Shown here piece after piece: positions 34,801-46,339 of a stretch of DNA of 64,000 nucleotides. A model generated the notes under the pieces. It was not told where the DNA came from. It worked only from the letters and a program-made list of their open reading frames with translations, and did no database searches. Numbering within the stretch: position 1 is the stretch's first letter; each line of letters opens with the position of its first letter. The translations under genes and the position numbers were made by a program. The DNA is taken from assembly GCF_018873765.1 (NCBI RefSeq), contig NC_057917.1, positions 52,817,464 through 52,881,463 on the forward strand, given 5' to 3'. The DNA comes from Telopea speciosissima (Eukaryota > Streptophyta > Magnoliopsida > Proteales > Proteaceae).

Positions 34801-35700
34801 TCAGTTACCAATGATTCCGATACATATTACAGTCATTATGATAATGATACCTTGATCATTGCACCAATGAATTGAAGGTAATAGGGGAATTTTGCTTGCA
34901 AAACGACGGGCTTTGTAGTTTTGGTACACAATAATGAGGAATTGGATGTCTTCCCACATCCGGCTCCTCCCCAAGGAGCTGAGCGCCCAGGGCATGTCCA
35001 GGGGGTATTCAAGGGTTGGGTTGTACCGCATGTATCTCAGTACATACTTAGAGATGTGTGCAGCATAGCCCAATGATTTGATGCCCCCGGGGCCTACTGG
35101 GCTCCTGGAGAGGAAATCAAATCCCCCACAGGTCCACACCAAGAAAATTGAAGGAAAAAAGAAAAAAACAAAAAAAGTACAAAGAAGTCACATGGGCCCT
35201 ACTACCCAACCTAAAAACTAAAATTAATGGATCAGGAGCTAAAAAGACAAAAAAAGACACATGGGCCCAACTGCCCAAACCAAAAATTAAAAATAATGGA
35301 TCAGGACAGTGTCGAGTTTTCGCATTGACTGTGCCTGTGCATTTCGGGTGGCAATGCCCGCATCTTCGATGGACTAAAAGGTATATTCCTTACACGGCTG
35401 AGAATAATTCCACGCCACGGGTAAAGTGTTTGATGTCAATTCTTGATGTGAATGGCCTCGTACCGTGGGAAAATTATCTCCTCGAGTTGCTGATCGGCTC
35501 AATGCCCAGTTCCTCTAATAGGGGTATGGTGGATCCTACCTGGGTAGAATGTTTGGGCATGGGGAGAGAGGTCATTTCAGTCCCCCTTTCTTAGAGGAAT
35601 TGGGGAACTGGGCCGGCCAGCCAACTGGAGGTGATAAAGATCCCGTACTGTGACGCTTATGTAGAGTTTTAGTTTTGTCCTCTTTCCTATAAAAGAAAAA
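34801..35700. other. Unrecognised GC-richer block, probably transposon-derived
   Basis: An open frame on the minus strand (34801-35142) and another on the plus strand (35148-35594) meet near 35145. Neither has a motif I recognise. A partial 68-bp tandem repeat sits within the plus-strand frame, which argues against a conserved protein. Confidence 0.35.
35189..35310. repeat. 68-bp tandem repeat, about 1.8 units
   Basis: Both units share CACATGGGCCC, CTACCCAA/CTGCCCAA, AATTAATGG/AAATAATGG and ATCAGGA. Unit starts are at about 35189 and 35257. Confidence 0.7.
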
Positions 35701-36845
35701 AAAGATAAATTACTTGTACACCCCTTCTACTATCGCCCGATTGCTCATGCATATTAAGATTTCGAGGGCAATTACTATCACTACCCTATACTATTTACTA
35801 ATATTAACATATTTTAAACTTTTTTTCTGATACTACCCTGTTTTTTAACTTTTACATCTCCTTCTACCCTCATGTTTTTAAATACCCCGGTTACCCTTCC
35901 TTTTCACCCAATGACCTGTTAATTTATTTAACCTACCATTCATCTTCTACGATTTTACTATTTTTATCATTAAAATAGTAAAAAATGAAAACATCCATCC
36001 GCTTCTTCTCTCTCTCTCTCATTTTTTACTTTATTCAGTTTTTTTTTTTTCAATCTTTCTATTTAATTAATTTTTTATTCAACATTTCATCCTCATCGTT
36101 CTTCTTCGAACAGATCATGGTTCTAAGTACCGGTATTGTATCACCCATATTGGCCGATACGTACCAATTTTGCTAGTCATCGATACCTATATCGTGCTGA
36201 TACTATAGCAATAACACGGTACGGACAAGGGGTAAAATGGTTAAAAAAACTCATTTTTAAGGAGATTCAGGGGTAATTTTGCCCGATCCAGGCCGATACC
36301 GTATCGGTATTGTATCGATTTTGTAGGTTACACAATCAAAGAAAATCTTCAAAGAAAATATTCAGGAAGTAAATCTTCCCGTATCTCGTACTTCCTCATT
36401 TCTGCCTTTTAAAAGATGAAAAACTGGTTGTCACTTAGCAGTTAATACCATGGTTTTCTTGGGTATCGACTATCTTGGAAATCGATACGATACCAATATG
36501 GATTAGCACTGGTTGGACTAAATCCGACTATTTTTTTTTTCCCTTTGGTTTTTGTATATAATCAGATTTTGATAGTATTACCCTTGGACTGTATTGTTTC
36601 TCCAATACGGGATCAGCCAGGTATCGGGATCTGTAGATAATGATATCGATACAGATTGATCGAATGATTATCAATATGTCAAACCATGGCCGTATCGATT
36701 GATCCGTATTTGTATCAACAAACACCGATATTGATTCGATAGCCATCCCTGAAACGGTACGGGTGAGGGTAAAAATTGTAAAAAAAAGGGTATGGTATCA
36801 ATATTTTTTAGGGCAAAACCGTCCATATCAGACCATGGTTCTAAG

Positions 36846-37402
36846 TAGGGCTGCAACAGGGTCGGGTTGGGCCGGGCCTATTATAACCCCAGCCCAACCC
36901 TGAGTCCCTTTAGCTGGGCCTAGGCCCGACCCAGCCCTGACTCGGGGCCAGAAAAATCCAACCCAGACCCGCCCTCAGGGTCAACCTCAGGGCCGGGCCG
37001 GGCTGACCCTGATTGGCCCTAGCCGTGGGGGGAATGGAGATGCATGGGCTGGCCAAGTTGAGAAAGGGAGATGTATGGGCTGGCCAAGCTGGGAAAGGGA
37101 GATGAATGGGCTGGTTAGGCTGGGAAAGGAAGATGCATGGACTTGCCAGGCTCGGAAGAAGAAAACTACCCTCTACAGAAAGAAGAAAGAACAAGAACAA
37201 AAACAAAAAATAGAAGAAGTTGGGTTGGGTTGGGCCGGCGCTCAATCGAGGCCTCAACCCGACCCGGCCCGATCCTAATTCAGTGGTCGAAATTCCTAAC
37301 CCTAACCCACCCTCAGGGTCAAGGTATCTCAACCCCGGCCCTGTTCGGGCTCAGGGCAGGCTAGGGCAGGTTCGGGCCATCAGGGCGAAACTTGCACCCC
37401 TA
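36846..37402. mobile_element. hAT-like MITE with TAGGGGTGCAA-type ends
   Basis: The left end is TAGGGCTGCAACAGGG and the right end, inverted, TAGGGGTGCAAG. Flanking 8-bp repeats GTTCTAAG (36838-36845) and ATTCTAAG (37403-37410) differ at one base. Subterminal regions are GC-rich with GGGCCGGGCC and AACCC/GGGTT motifs, and a 31-bp minisatellite lies inside. A sister sequence at 36117-36135 (CATGGTTCTAAGTACCGG) shows the uninterrupted target. No transposase. Confidence 0.78.
37038..37161. repeat. 31-bp minisatellite, four units
   Basis: Units at 37038-37068, 37069-37099, 37100-37130 and 37131-37161 each start AGATG.ATGG and contain CTGG..AGGCTGGGAAAGG or close variants. It is internal to the hAT-like element. 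Confidence 0.88.
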
Positions 37403-37797
37403 ATTCTAAGTATCGATATCAGATCGCTTAATACAGGCAATCCATACCAGTTTTGCACCTTGCCGATCCCAATACTATGTTGGTGACATGGTACGAAGAA
37501 GGGGTTAATCAGTCAAAAAACCTATTTTTAAAAGAGGTCTAATATATTCCCCTCTTTATTAGAGTCTAGAGATATAAAATGGAAAAACAAAAAAAAATAG
37601 ATGTGGGCTTTTTCCATCTTTATTTTCTTTTGTTATTTTTTTATTCCAAGAAGCATCATCATCTTTAAGACCAAAAGAGACCTGTGTTCTAAAAGTCGGT
37701 TAGCCTTTGGGATTGGTGTGTGGTTAGTGTGATTCCATTTTCATCAAAAAAAAAAGAAAAGAGACGTGTGTTGTTTAACCTAAAAGAAGCGAAACAA

Positions 37798-39511
37798 GGG
37801 AAATTTACACATACCACCCGAGGTTTGACGAAAGGATATTTTCACCCCTCAGTTTTGGAAAATCTACGACTTCCCTGAGGTTTGAAGCAGAATAATAAGC
37901 CCATTCCGTCAGTTCTTAACTAACACTGTTAAAAATTTAAAGTCAACTGACGGAATTGCCCCTTGGAAGAAACCAAAACAAAAAACAAAAAAACATGCAA
38001 CTCATCTTCCCCAACTGGGGAAGACAAGTTGCAGGTAGGGAACATCATAAATTCCAGATTTGTTGTCGCCTAGGACTGCTGGATTGATCCAAATCGATTA
38101 CCCCATCACCGAACAACAACCCTGGATCATAATATACGCAACCTTATCTCCAATTCACGAAGAGCCTGTTTCCCAACTTGAAAACACAACCATCCGCCCT
38201 CTATTTAGTTCATACAGTTATTAAAAACAAAAAAGAAAATTCTGATAATTGGTAATATTCAAGAATTGATGCTAAATACATCTCTTCTGTCTCTCCTAGG
38301 ATTTTCCCCATGGCAAACTCTGAATAAAATTTCATCTTGACAAACAATTCAGAGCTAAACATATGAGCAATTTGCGTTCAGAAAATGAATCAAATCAAAA
38401 TCGCTTTCGAGAGAAACGTTCAGAAATATCGAAGCAACAACAGAAACAGAGGAGAAGAAGAAGATGAAATAGTAACATAGGCGAACTTTTTTTTTCCTTC
38501 TGCAATCGCTTCTGGAAAAGGCTATAATGTGAATCTGATTGAAAATATACTAAGTCAATCTCCTCGGAAACCCTAACCCTACTTTCTCCCTCCAAATCAA
38601 GTCTCAAGTCGGCAATTTTTCTCTCAAGAAAAAAACCCTCTCTGCTTCTAGTTCTACATCTATCAACGCCAACGATAATTCTAAGGAGAATGGTGGAACT
38701 CATATCATTGGATTTGCTTGGAGAGACTTGAGTGAATTTCATGACCGCCCAAATGGGTTTTTGTCTAGGTTTGCAGTGATGGTGAAGACGGTTTTGCCGG
38801 TGACCAAACGGACTGTAGTTAGATTCCGGTGGGGTGTGAATTTTCCCTTTGATTTAGGGCTGGTGAGGTGTAAATTGATTTCCCATACCTGGAACTCATC
38901 TTCCCCAGTCGATTTTGGGAAAGATGAGTTGCAGGACTGAGCAAGATGACTGTTCAGGAGAAGAGAATGCTGCCTGAGTTCAAGGGTAAGCATACCCGGT
39001 TCGTGTACAACAAGGATGATGAGATTGAAGAAGTAGAGGAGGTCTGTGTTTCCGCTATTTCACCTGGAGTCCTGCGTTTGAAGGGTTTGCCCACTCCGAA
39101 AGGGAAGCACCTTCGCTTCCACCAGGAAGAAGAGGATTGATTGATTGATTGATGATGGAGGCAGAATTTCTTATTCTGCTGTTGCAACCTCTTTAATATA
39201 AAAGTTCAAAAAAAAAAAAAAATAGCAAGGATCGTGGAAGGATTTTGAAAGCTTTTCAAGATACCTTCAACTCATCTTCTCCAATCGATTTGGGGAATTT
39301 GGGGAAGATGAGTTGCAGGTTTTTTTTTTCTTCTTTGCATGGGCAATTTTGTCATTTCATCCCATGTTTTTAACACCGTTAGTCATGAATTAACGGAATG
39401 GGCTTATTTGTTACCATTTGCAAACCTTAGGGGGGTACGCAGAATTTTTCAAAACTGGGGGGTGAAAATATCCTTTCGTCAAACCTCTGGGGTGGTATGT
39501 GTAAATTTCCC
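37798..39511. mobile_element. Long-terminal-inverted-repeat (Mutator-like) element with possible captured retrocopy
   Basis: Both ends read GGGAAATTTACACATACCAC inward, and the arms stay related for about 150-200 bases (AGGTTTGACGAAAGGATATT in both). I found no clear target duplication. The interior holds three copies of a hairpin module (37996-38035, 38891-38935, 39267-39319) and a small ORF followed by an A-run of 15. The CATCTTCCCCAA word is shared with the arms of the two elements at 19-22 kb, hinting at a common family. Confidence 0.72.
38946..39140 (+). pseudogene. Small 64-residue ORF, possible retrocopy of a host gene
   Basis: The frame begins MTVQEKRMLPEFKGKHTRF, has an acidic EIEEVEEV patch, then AISPGVLRLKGLPTPKGKH and an acidic tail. 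It has a balanced, protein-like composition unlike its surroundings. I have the impression of a small conserved plant protein but cannot name it. About 67 bases downstream of the stop is an A-run (39209-39223), as expected of a copied mRNA. It sits inside an inverted-repeat element. It may be dead or may still be expressed; the frame is open. Confidence 0.45.
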
Positions 39512-39596
39512 ATCTTTTAATGGCTAAGAACTTTTTTAACTTGGCTGCTTAGAAGATGATCTAGTAGAACATTATATATATATTTTTTGATGAGAA

Positions 39597-42500
39597 AACG
39601 TAAAAAACAAGATTAATATAAGGAAGTATACACAGTATTCTTGGCCTGTGCATGACGAGCCAAGTTAGATGCTAACGCTAAACAAAATGGTTCCCCCTGA
39701 TGGAGAAACTTAATGTTACTGTATAAATCAGAAATATATAACAAGTCTTTAATATGCTGCCATGGCCAGGCAGATTTGGTTGGAGATGGAAGAACATTGG
39801 TGATCATAGAGTAGGAGCACCATACTTCTTTTCAACCCCAAAACTGATGTATGATCCAACCCAGACCGAATACTATATAAAATTGGTTCCAGTTCTGAAG
39901 TAGCTAACCGGATTCCTGTAACAAAAAGGGTAAATCTTCCTCCTATAAAAAAAATGTAAGATCATCCCGCAATACTCAATCTGGGTATGTAGTAGCCTGC
40001 ACGGATAAGACATGAAAGTTTGGTAAGCCACAAAATTTTAATATTGGCAATAATATATCATGATCATTATTTACATTAGAGGATGAAATAGGGGGAGGGG
40101 ACATCTTCATATCAGATAGATATCGCATAATTAACTTTATAACCCGGGTTGAATTTGGTTTTTCTGTGCTAAACACCACAGTGTTTCAGGAGCTCCATAT
40201 AAAGTAACAAGTAATAATAAACGCATTAAAAAACCAAATTAAAGATTGTTTATCGAAACTGGTGTTGAAAAATATAGAAAGACATAATTATTGGAGATTT
40301 GGAGAGGCCAAAAAACCAGTTCTCAGGCCCAGAGGTCCCGCCACCCAAAGATGCCTAACCCAAGCACAAGATATGAATAAGTGCCAGTATAACTCGGCAC
40401 AATTTCCACAGAGAGCTCAGGAAGGGTCGATCGGAAGCCATTTTGAGAGAGCAGCCTTGATAGGGAGTCTTGCATTCAGAACACGCCAGAAGAAAATTTT
40501 AAATTTCGGATGGATTTTTAGTTTTCAAAAAAATTTCCACCAAGCATTACTAATTAGATTATTATTCTTTTTATTAGAACTCAGCTCAGTGGTAGCCAAT
40601 CTAGTATTAAAGAGGCCCTTCTTGGAAGGCGTATACCACCAACCATCCTCACCATTAGAGAAATTAAGTAAGGACAATTGAGAAATGATATGTGGCGGTA
40701 AAACTTGATTCAAAGAATCATCATTCCAACAATCATCCAACCTATACTTTGCAATAGGGTTGGAACACATGTCTTTATTCAAAGAAATAGAAGAGAAAGC
40801 CGAGAGGTTTCCTGAAATAAAAGGGAGCCATCTCTCGGTCCAGAAAAAAGTCGTTTTACCATTACCTACTTTCTTAATAACAGATTTTTCAAGGTCCGGA
40901 ATGATGTGAGCAATGCTATTCCAGACCCATGATCCCTTTCTTTTTCTAATAGTGGGGTCAAAAAAGACTTTTTAGGAAAGTATTTTGTTTTGAGAAATCT
41001 GGACCAGGCCGACGAGGTATCCGTAATTAACCTCCAGCCCAGTTTCATGATCAAAGCTTTATTATGGTGTTCAGCTTTTCTAAAACCCAAGCCCCTAGCC
41101 GCTTTGAGAAGGCACAATTTATCCCAAGAGATACGACAAGAGTTCTTTTTCTTACCATCAGAACTGCCTAATCAGAAATTAAGACAAATAGAATCAATTT
41201 GTCGGCACACTTTAAGAGGAAATAAAAAACAATTCATAAAGTAAGTCGGGGTTGCAACTAACGCCGACTGTATCAATACCGAACGTCCTGCAAACGACAG
41301 ACAGTTAGATTTCCAAGTGGCCAATTTGTGTTGCATCCGGAGGACTATTCCATTAAGATCTTTCACCTTGGATCTACAGTGAAACAGGTTAGTACCCAGA
41401 TACATAGAATCCTTTGTCATTTCCGAAATACCAAGAAGAGAACAGAGAGAACGCTTCTCAACAAAAGGAACATTTTTACTGAAGTGGATTGCACTCTTCA
41501 AATTAATTTCTTGACCCGAAAGATCGGAAAAGAGATCCAAAATGGCTTTGATAGTCAAGAGGTCTTCCTGCTCAGCACGACAAAAGATGAAGATATCATC
41601 AGCAAAGAATAAATGGGATATTTCAGGCGCAGACATGGATATCTTGATTCCTTGGAACAAGTTAAGATCATGATAAGTGGTAAGCAATCTAGAAAGGGCT
41701 TCCATCGCAACAATAAATAAATAGGGACTAAGAGGACACCCTTGTCGAATTCCTCTCGAGGCACTGAAATTATCAAAGGGACTCCCATCCAGCTTAATAG
41801 AAAAGCTGGCAATAGAAATCAATTTATTAATCAAGGAAACCCATTTCTCACCAAAACCAAGGAATTTAAACAGGGAGTTTATCAAACTCCACTCGATACG
41901 ATTGTATGCCTTAGACATGTCGATTTTAATAGCAGCAAATTTCTTCTTACCTTTGGTGTACTTAAGAAAATGAAAGATTTCCTGTGCCACCACAACATTG
42001 TCATTAATTTGTCTACCAAGCACGAAAGCAGCTTTGAATGGTGAAATAATCGAGTTTAAGAGGCCCTTGAGTCTATTAGCCATCAGTTTAGCAATTATTT
42101 TGTACGTAACATTACAAAGGCTAATAGGCCTAAATTCAACCACCGAAGCGGCGGTGTCCTTTTTGGGAATCAAACATATGAGAGTATGGTTGAGTCCAGG
42201 AGGGAGGTAGGCATCATTAGATAAAGAAAAAACCAATCTCAAAAGATCAGGGCTTACTAGAGATCCCAACATTTTTGAAAAAAGACAGCCTGAAAACCGT
42301 CAATACCGGGTGCTTTCAAAGATCCCAATGAGAAAACGACTGTCTTTATCTCCTCCAATAAAGGAAGTGAGCAAAGACAATCAGCATCAGCCAAGGAGAT
42401 AGCTTGGGGGAATAAGCACTCAATAAAATCGGCATCCAGTGGATTGGAAGTGGTGAATATATCCTTCAGGTGGGAATGAAAAGAATGAGCAATGGCTTTA

Positions 42501-42935
42501 GGGTCCTCAACTCTGTTTCCCACGGGATCAAAAATAAAATTGATTCTTCTTTTTCTGAGGTTAGTCTTTGCCATAGCATGATAAAATTTAGTGTTTCGAT
42601 CTCCATCCTTAATATAGAGATGTCGTGATTTTTGAATCCAAAAAGCTTCTTCAGCGTAAAAAATCCATCCAGCCTGTTTCTGGATCTTACAAAGCAGTTC
42701 AAAGTTAGGATTACCCTTCTCAGAACTGGCATGGAATTGATAAAAAAGTTGAGATTTAAGGTTAGAAATATGACCAAACGTGTTTTTGTTCCAAATTCTT
42801 AGGGAATTAGCCAAGGAAGCAAGTTTGGTAGTAATGAGATCCTGAAGGGGATTGCTCCACATGTTATCGTAAAAATTTTTGAATTCAGGATGAAAAGTCC
42901 AAGCATCTTGAAAGTGAAATTTTTTTCTATAACTG
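39597..42935 (-). mobile_element. 5'-truncated L1-type LINE (LINE-B)
   Basis: The minus strand reads the linker before the reverse transcriptase (42890 on), the reverse transcriptase (42300-41170), a thumb region (41117-40866), a zf-RVT domain (40780-40300) and a C-terminal RNase H remnant ending at 39613. ORF1 and the endonuclease are missing, which is the usual 5' truncation of LINE copies; the cut is near 42935. A run of six T at about 39583 might mark a short tail. Target duplications were not identified. Confidence 0.88.
39613..42890 (-). pseudogene. LINE-B ORF2: reverse transcriptase, zf-RVT and RNase H, broken
   Basis: The best preserved part is an open frame at 42272-41172. It has LICLIPK, FRPISLCNVTYKIIAKL, AAIKIDMSKAYNRIEW (first catalytic Asp kept; the later Asp of AYDR is Asn), SRGIRQGCPLSPYLF and the FFADDIFIF catalytic box. 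A one-base shift near 42262 separates the upstream part (GSLKAPGIDGFQAVFFQKCWDL). Downstream, GLGFRKAEHHNKALIMKLGWRL, DGWWYTPSKKGLF and a damaged CxxC...H zf-RVT follow. The 3' RNase H piece ends ALASNLARHAQAKN. Several stops interrupt the lower half. Reverse transcription of the LINE RNA was its role; it is dead. Confidence 0.87.
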
Positions 42936-44865
42936 GGTTTTGACCCAGAGGTTGAGAGGAGGAGTGGGTTATATGACCTTAGCTATAACCATTTGATCAC
43001 TCCTAGCTTATAAATATTATGTCAAACGCCTCCACGTATTGATCTATCATATATTTTTCCCCCACAGGTCCAAGCAAAGGGAGGATCCTTTTGATGTGAA
43101 GGAAACCATGCTACTCAGACAATTGGGTTAGGTCTGGGCATATATTTGAAGAATTGGTTGGACTGGATTGGGCTGGAAGGTATTATTGATCTAAGAACCT
43201 GGGTAGGTCTGGACAGATTGTAGCAGAATTGGCTGAACTGGGTTGGACTAAAAATTACATTTATGATGAACAAAGGAAAACATGTTAGATAGGCAACTGC
43301 GTAGGTCTGGACAGATTTTAGAATAATTGGCTGAGCTGGCGGGTTGGGCTGAAAGGTATTTTTTTTTTTTTTTTCCCGGGTCAGACCCTATCAAGTGCCC
43401 ATAAGTCGTAGGGGTTGGCATCCCAACTCAAAGAAGGAGAAGGGAGGGGGGGGGGGGGGTTGGACAGGAGCTTGGATCACATTTTGGTACGAGAATGTGT
43501 TCTTGTAAGCTGGATGCCAGCCATATACATTGCATTCTTCCTTAGGCAAGTGGTGTGGATTCCAGTTGGCTGGCATCCAACATACGAAAACCACTCGTAT
43601 GAAAATATGAACCAGAAAGAACTCAAGCAAACAATCACACACACTGCAAGTAAATTGTATACATCCATACTCGCGAGAACTAGAGATTTTTCATTATTTC
43701 CTAAAATATCTTTATATCACTTTTCATCTCACAAAGTATCACCATTTCCTTGTGACTAGGGTTTTCCATACAAAGACGATATATAGGGAAACTAAAACCC
43801 TAATTCCTACACAATTATAATTTTACCCATGTACATGTAATGGATTCAAAACCTATCCCAATTACAAATATAGATCAATTATAATTATGTGAACCCGTAA
43901 AATACAAGATATACCCAACCCCAACACCTCGGGGGAAGAGGGGGAGAATAATAAAATGTTTATCCATCCAATAAAGAGAGAGATTCAAAACAATACTGCA
44001 CTAGCAACTACCACCATACCAAGAGGTGCTTCCGTTTAGAAAGGTATATTGACGATGAACAAAAGGAAAACATGTACTATAGACAACTAGGTAGGTGTGG
44101 AATCCGATCAAAAAACTAGGTAGGTGTGGAAAGATTTTAATAGAATTTGCTGGACTGGGTGGGTTGTGTACTACTTGTGTTGAAAGGTGTAAACTAGTTC
44201 TCTGGTCCAGGTTATATATATCCTTTAGTCCAGCTATTCAAATTTTGACTTTTTTGAGCCAACTCCATATAAACTTATTACTAAAAGAATAAGGATGTGT
44301 TGATGTCCTTGTTCAGCCCATATCTAATCTGGGAGGCATGCTTGTGTAGAAATACAAACTACATACAATTCAATGAAACAGAAAGAAGAAACAATCACAA
44401 CACCACAACGCAAGGATGTAAGGTTCGACAAAGTGTCTACGTCTGCAAAGAGATGAGAACAAGTTCATTAGCAATGGAGAAAAAGATTACACACTCTATC
44501 TGTCATGTCTCTTTGTGATTACAAAGAATTTCTATAGTCTTAATAACCCCAACGCTAATAATTTATAGGAAAACAAAAAGACATACTAATTTATGAAATT
44601 AACCCATGTAAACCCTAAAATATTTTCCTCGAGCTTTTAACAGTTCTTTGGAACAGAATTTTCTCTCCTTAAATAAAATGTAACCCCCCACATGAATGAA
44701 TCGGCCTCCAACCCTAGTGTCGTGGGAAAACTCTGCCAACCTATGACGTGGAGTTTAATGATTGGGTATTGTTCTCTTATAAGACATGGTTTTAAATATT
44801 GATATTGGTGTACGTACGATTGGTTTTAGTCCAATTTTTTTTAAAAAATTGATTTTTGAATGGAG
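42936..44865. other. Intergenic with degenerate repeats of a TAGGTCTGGACAGATT-type unit
   Basis: Units of about 110 bases with TAGGTCTGG.CA.ATT, AATTGGCTGAACTGG and GGGCTGAAAGGTATT occur at 43120-43200, 43200-43260 and 43265-43360, and again at 44055-44190 (GATGAACAAA.GGAAAACATGT shared with 43266). The stretch between them looks inserted. No gene seen. Confidence 0.5.
43508..43581. repeat. Short foldback, 14-bp arms
   Basis: GCTGGATGCCAGCC and GGCTGGCATCCAAC are inverted copies (13 of 14) with a loop of about 45 bases, inside the inserted-looking stretch 43370-44040. A run of about 16 G lies just before it (43447-43460 region). Confidence 0.65.
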
Positions 44866-45026
44866 CAAAATCATTTGCAATGCGGCCTTCAAAGCTCGAT
44901 GCAAGGCCGCTTTTCTTTTTTTCTTTTTTCTCGAGTTCAATACTAATAGATGTCGCATCTTTCACGTGTTGAACTCTCAGACTCATTGCAGTGCACCGCA
45001 AGATTAGGGCATTACAAATGATTTTT
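44866..45026. mobile_element. Short inverted-repeat element (MITE-like), about 160 bp
   Basis: The left end CAAAATCATTTGCAATGC and the right end, inverted AAAATCATTTGTAATGC, are an 17-18 bp terminal inverted repeat with one mismatch. It contains AATGCGGCC and GGCCGC inverted words near the left end. Direct flanking repeats were not resolved. It lies in a GATATC-type repeat. Confidence 0.6.
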
Positions 45027-45313
45027 TTTTTTTTTTTCCCCTTTTGGAACACTGATATGATATCGTTGAAGGATTAGTATTGGCTGACGGTCAACAGATA
45101 CCGATATGGATCTGCCAATCCAATACCAATAGTTGAAACCATGCTCTCACATATACCCATCCACAACGATCCCTATGCAGTATGCACCATGTGACAAGTT
45201 ATATATGACAAATTCTCGATGTCACCAAGCTTGGTGACGCCTGGATTTCCTATACAATTGGAAGCAAAATGGTATTTCACATTGAATCGTTATCGTTTAC
45301 GGTTCTTGATCGG

Positions 45314-45429
45314 TGCGGTTCCCTAGTGCCTCTCACAAGAGGGGGTGGGACCCACCCAGGGCACCTGACTGAACACTTTGCCCGGGTGGGGTCCACCCTC
45401 CTCTTGTGAGAGGCACTAGGGAACTGCAC
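45314..45429. repeat. Near-perfect foldback element, arms of about 50 bp
   Basis: The left arm GTTCCCTAGTGCCTCTCACA continues to CCACCCAGGGCA; the right arm is its inverted copy with few mismatches (TGCCCGGGTGG to TGTGAGAGGCACTAGGGAAC). The loop is about 15 bases (CCTGACTGAACACTT). RNA from either strand would form a long hairpin. Confidence 0.88.
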
Positions 45430-45760
45430 TACTTTATGTGCTAGTTACACGATCCGGTTTTAAGATGGGAATGGGTCAATGGGATATAGAGGGGGTAAAT
45501 TAGTCCATAAGGCTCTAACGCTTCTTCATGAGCCCAACCCATCCATAATCGGGCTGGGCTGGCAGACCTTTTAACAACTAAATCTGATGGGAGCTCTGTG
45601 ATACCGTAGGGCTTATTTGGCATTTGTAGGTGTACCCATCGAAAAACATTTGGGCTTGCACCAAGCGTTCCGTTCCAAGCACGTAGTCATCATCTGTTTA
45701 GTATGAGCACTCAATTGGATGGTTGAGATAAATTGCCTCTTAAATTTATAATTTAGAAAT

Positions 45761-46104
45761 GTAATTTTTTTTTTAATGAACTATTTATTGAAGATTAAAC
45801 AGGAGACAAACAAGCCTAAAGATAGACTAAAGGCTAAGAACGCTAAAGCTAAAAACGGGGACCTAGTCGTAAAACATAATGGCGAGGGCAACAAGCCACC
45901 TGGTCACCCAAAAGAAATAATAAAATAAGACTACGGGGGATCTGTGAGGCACACCGAGGGGGTCCTTATCCTATTCGATCGTCGGGGGATCTCAGCATAT
46001 AAACCAAGCCGATCAAGAGCTACACGGGCCAAAATAGCCTCCTCCTCTGGTGAAAAGGGAGATGAAATTTTTTGCAACCCCACTCCTGTCTCCTTCTCCA
46101 CTTG
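45761..46104 (-). mobile_element. Retroposed sequence with poly(A) and 10-bp target duplication
   Basis: The direct repeat ATTTAGAAAT flanks it exactly (45751-45760 and 46105-46114). On the minus strand it ends in AATAAA, 12 bases of sequence, then ten A. These are marks of LINE-driven insertion. The minus strand carries an open frame of about 57 residues from the truncated 5' end (SPEEEAILARVALDRLGLYA in its middle) ending before a 3' UTR. It may be a 5'-truncated LINE or a processed copy of a host mRNA; I do not recognise the protein. Confidence 0.75.
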
Positions 46105-46339
46105 ATTTAGAAATATTGTATTAAATATTCAATAAATTTCAAAATGTCTATTTTTTTGTTTTTTTTTTTTGTTTTTTAATTCTTTTATAGTTGTACACCC
46201 ATAAAATGTCTCCCCCTCCCACAAGAAAGCACACTTTTTGTCTTCATGTTTTTATCTTTTGGGCAAAGCACTTTTTGTGTGGAATATTTAGTTCTACACT
46301 AGAAATTGAAGAAAAAGGATAGAGGCATATATATATAGG

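Larger units (their letters stand above)
36103..37500. repeat. Dispersed GATACCGATA-rich repeat family
   Basis: Degenerate sequence full of TATCGGTATC-type words occurs at 36110-36310, 36450-36500 and 36590-36800, and resumes at 37403-37500 after the hAT-like insert. Related patches lie at 33050, 34775 and 45050-45130. Shared blocks such as CATGGTTCTAAGTA..G and GGTAC..A.AAGGGGT.AA show one family in both orientations. Confidence 0.6.
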
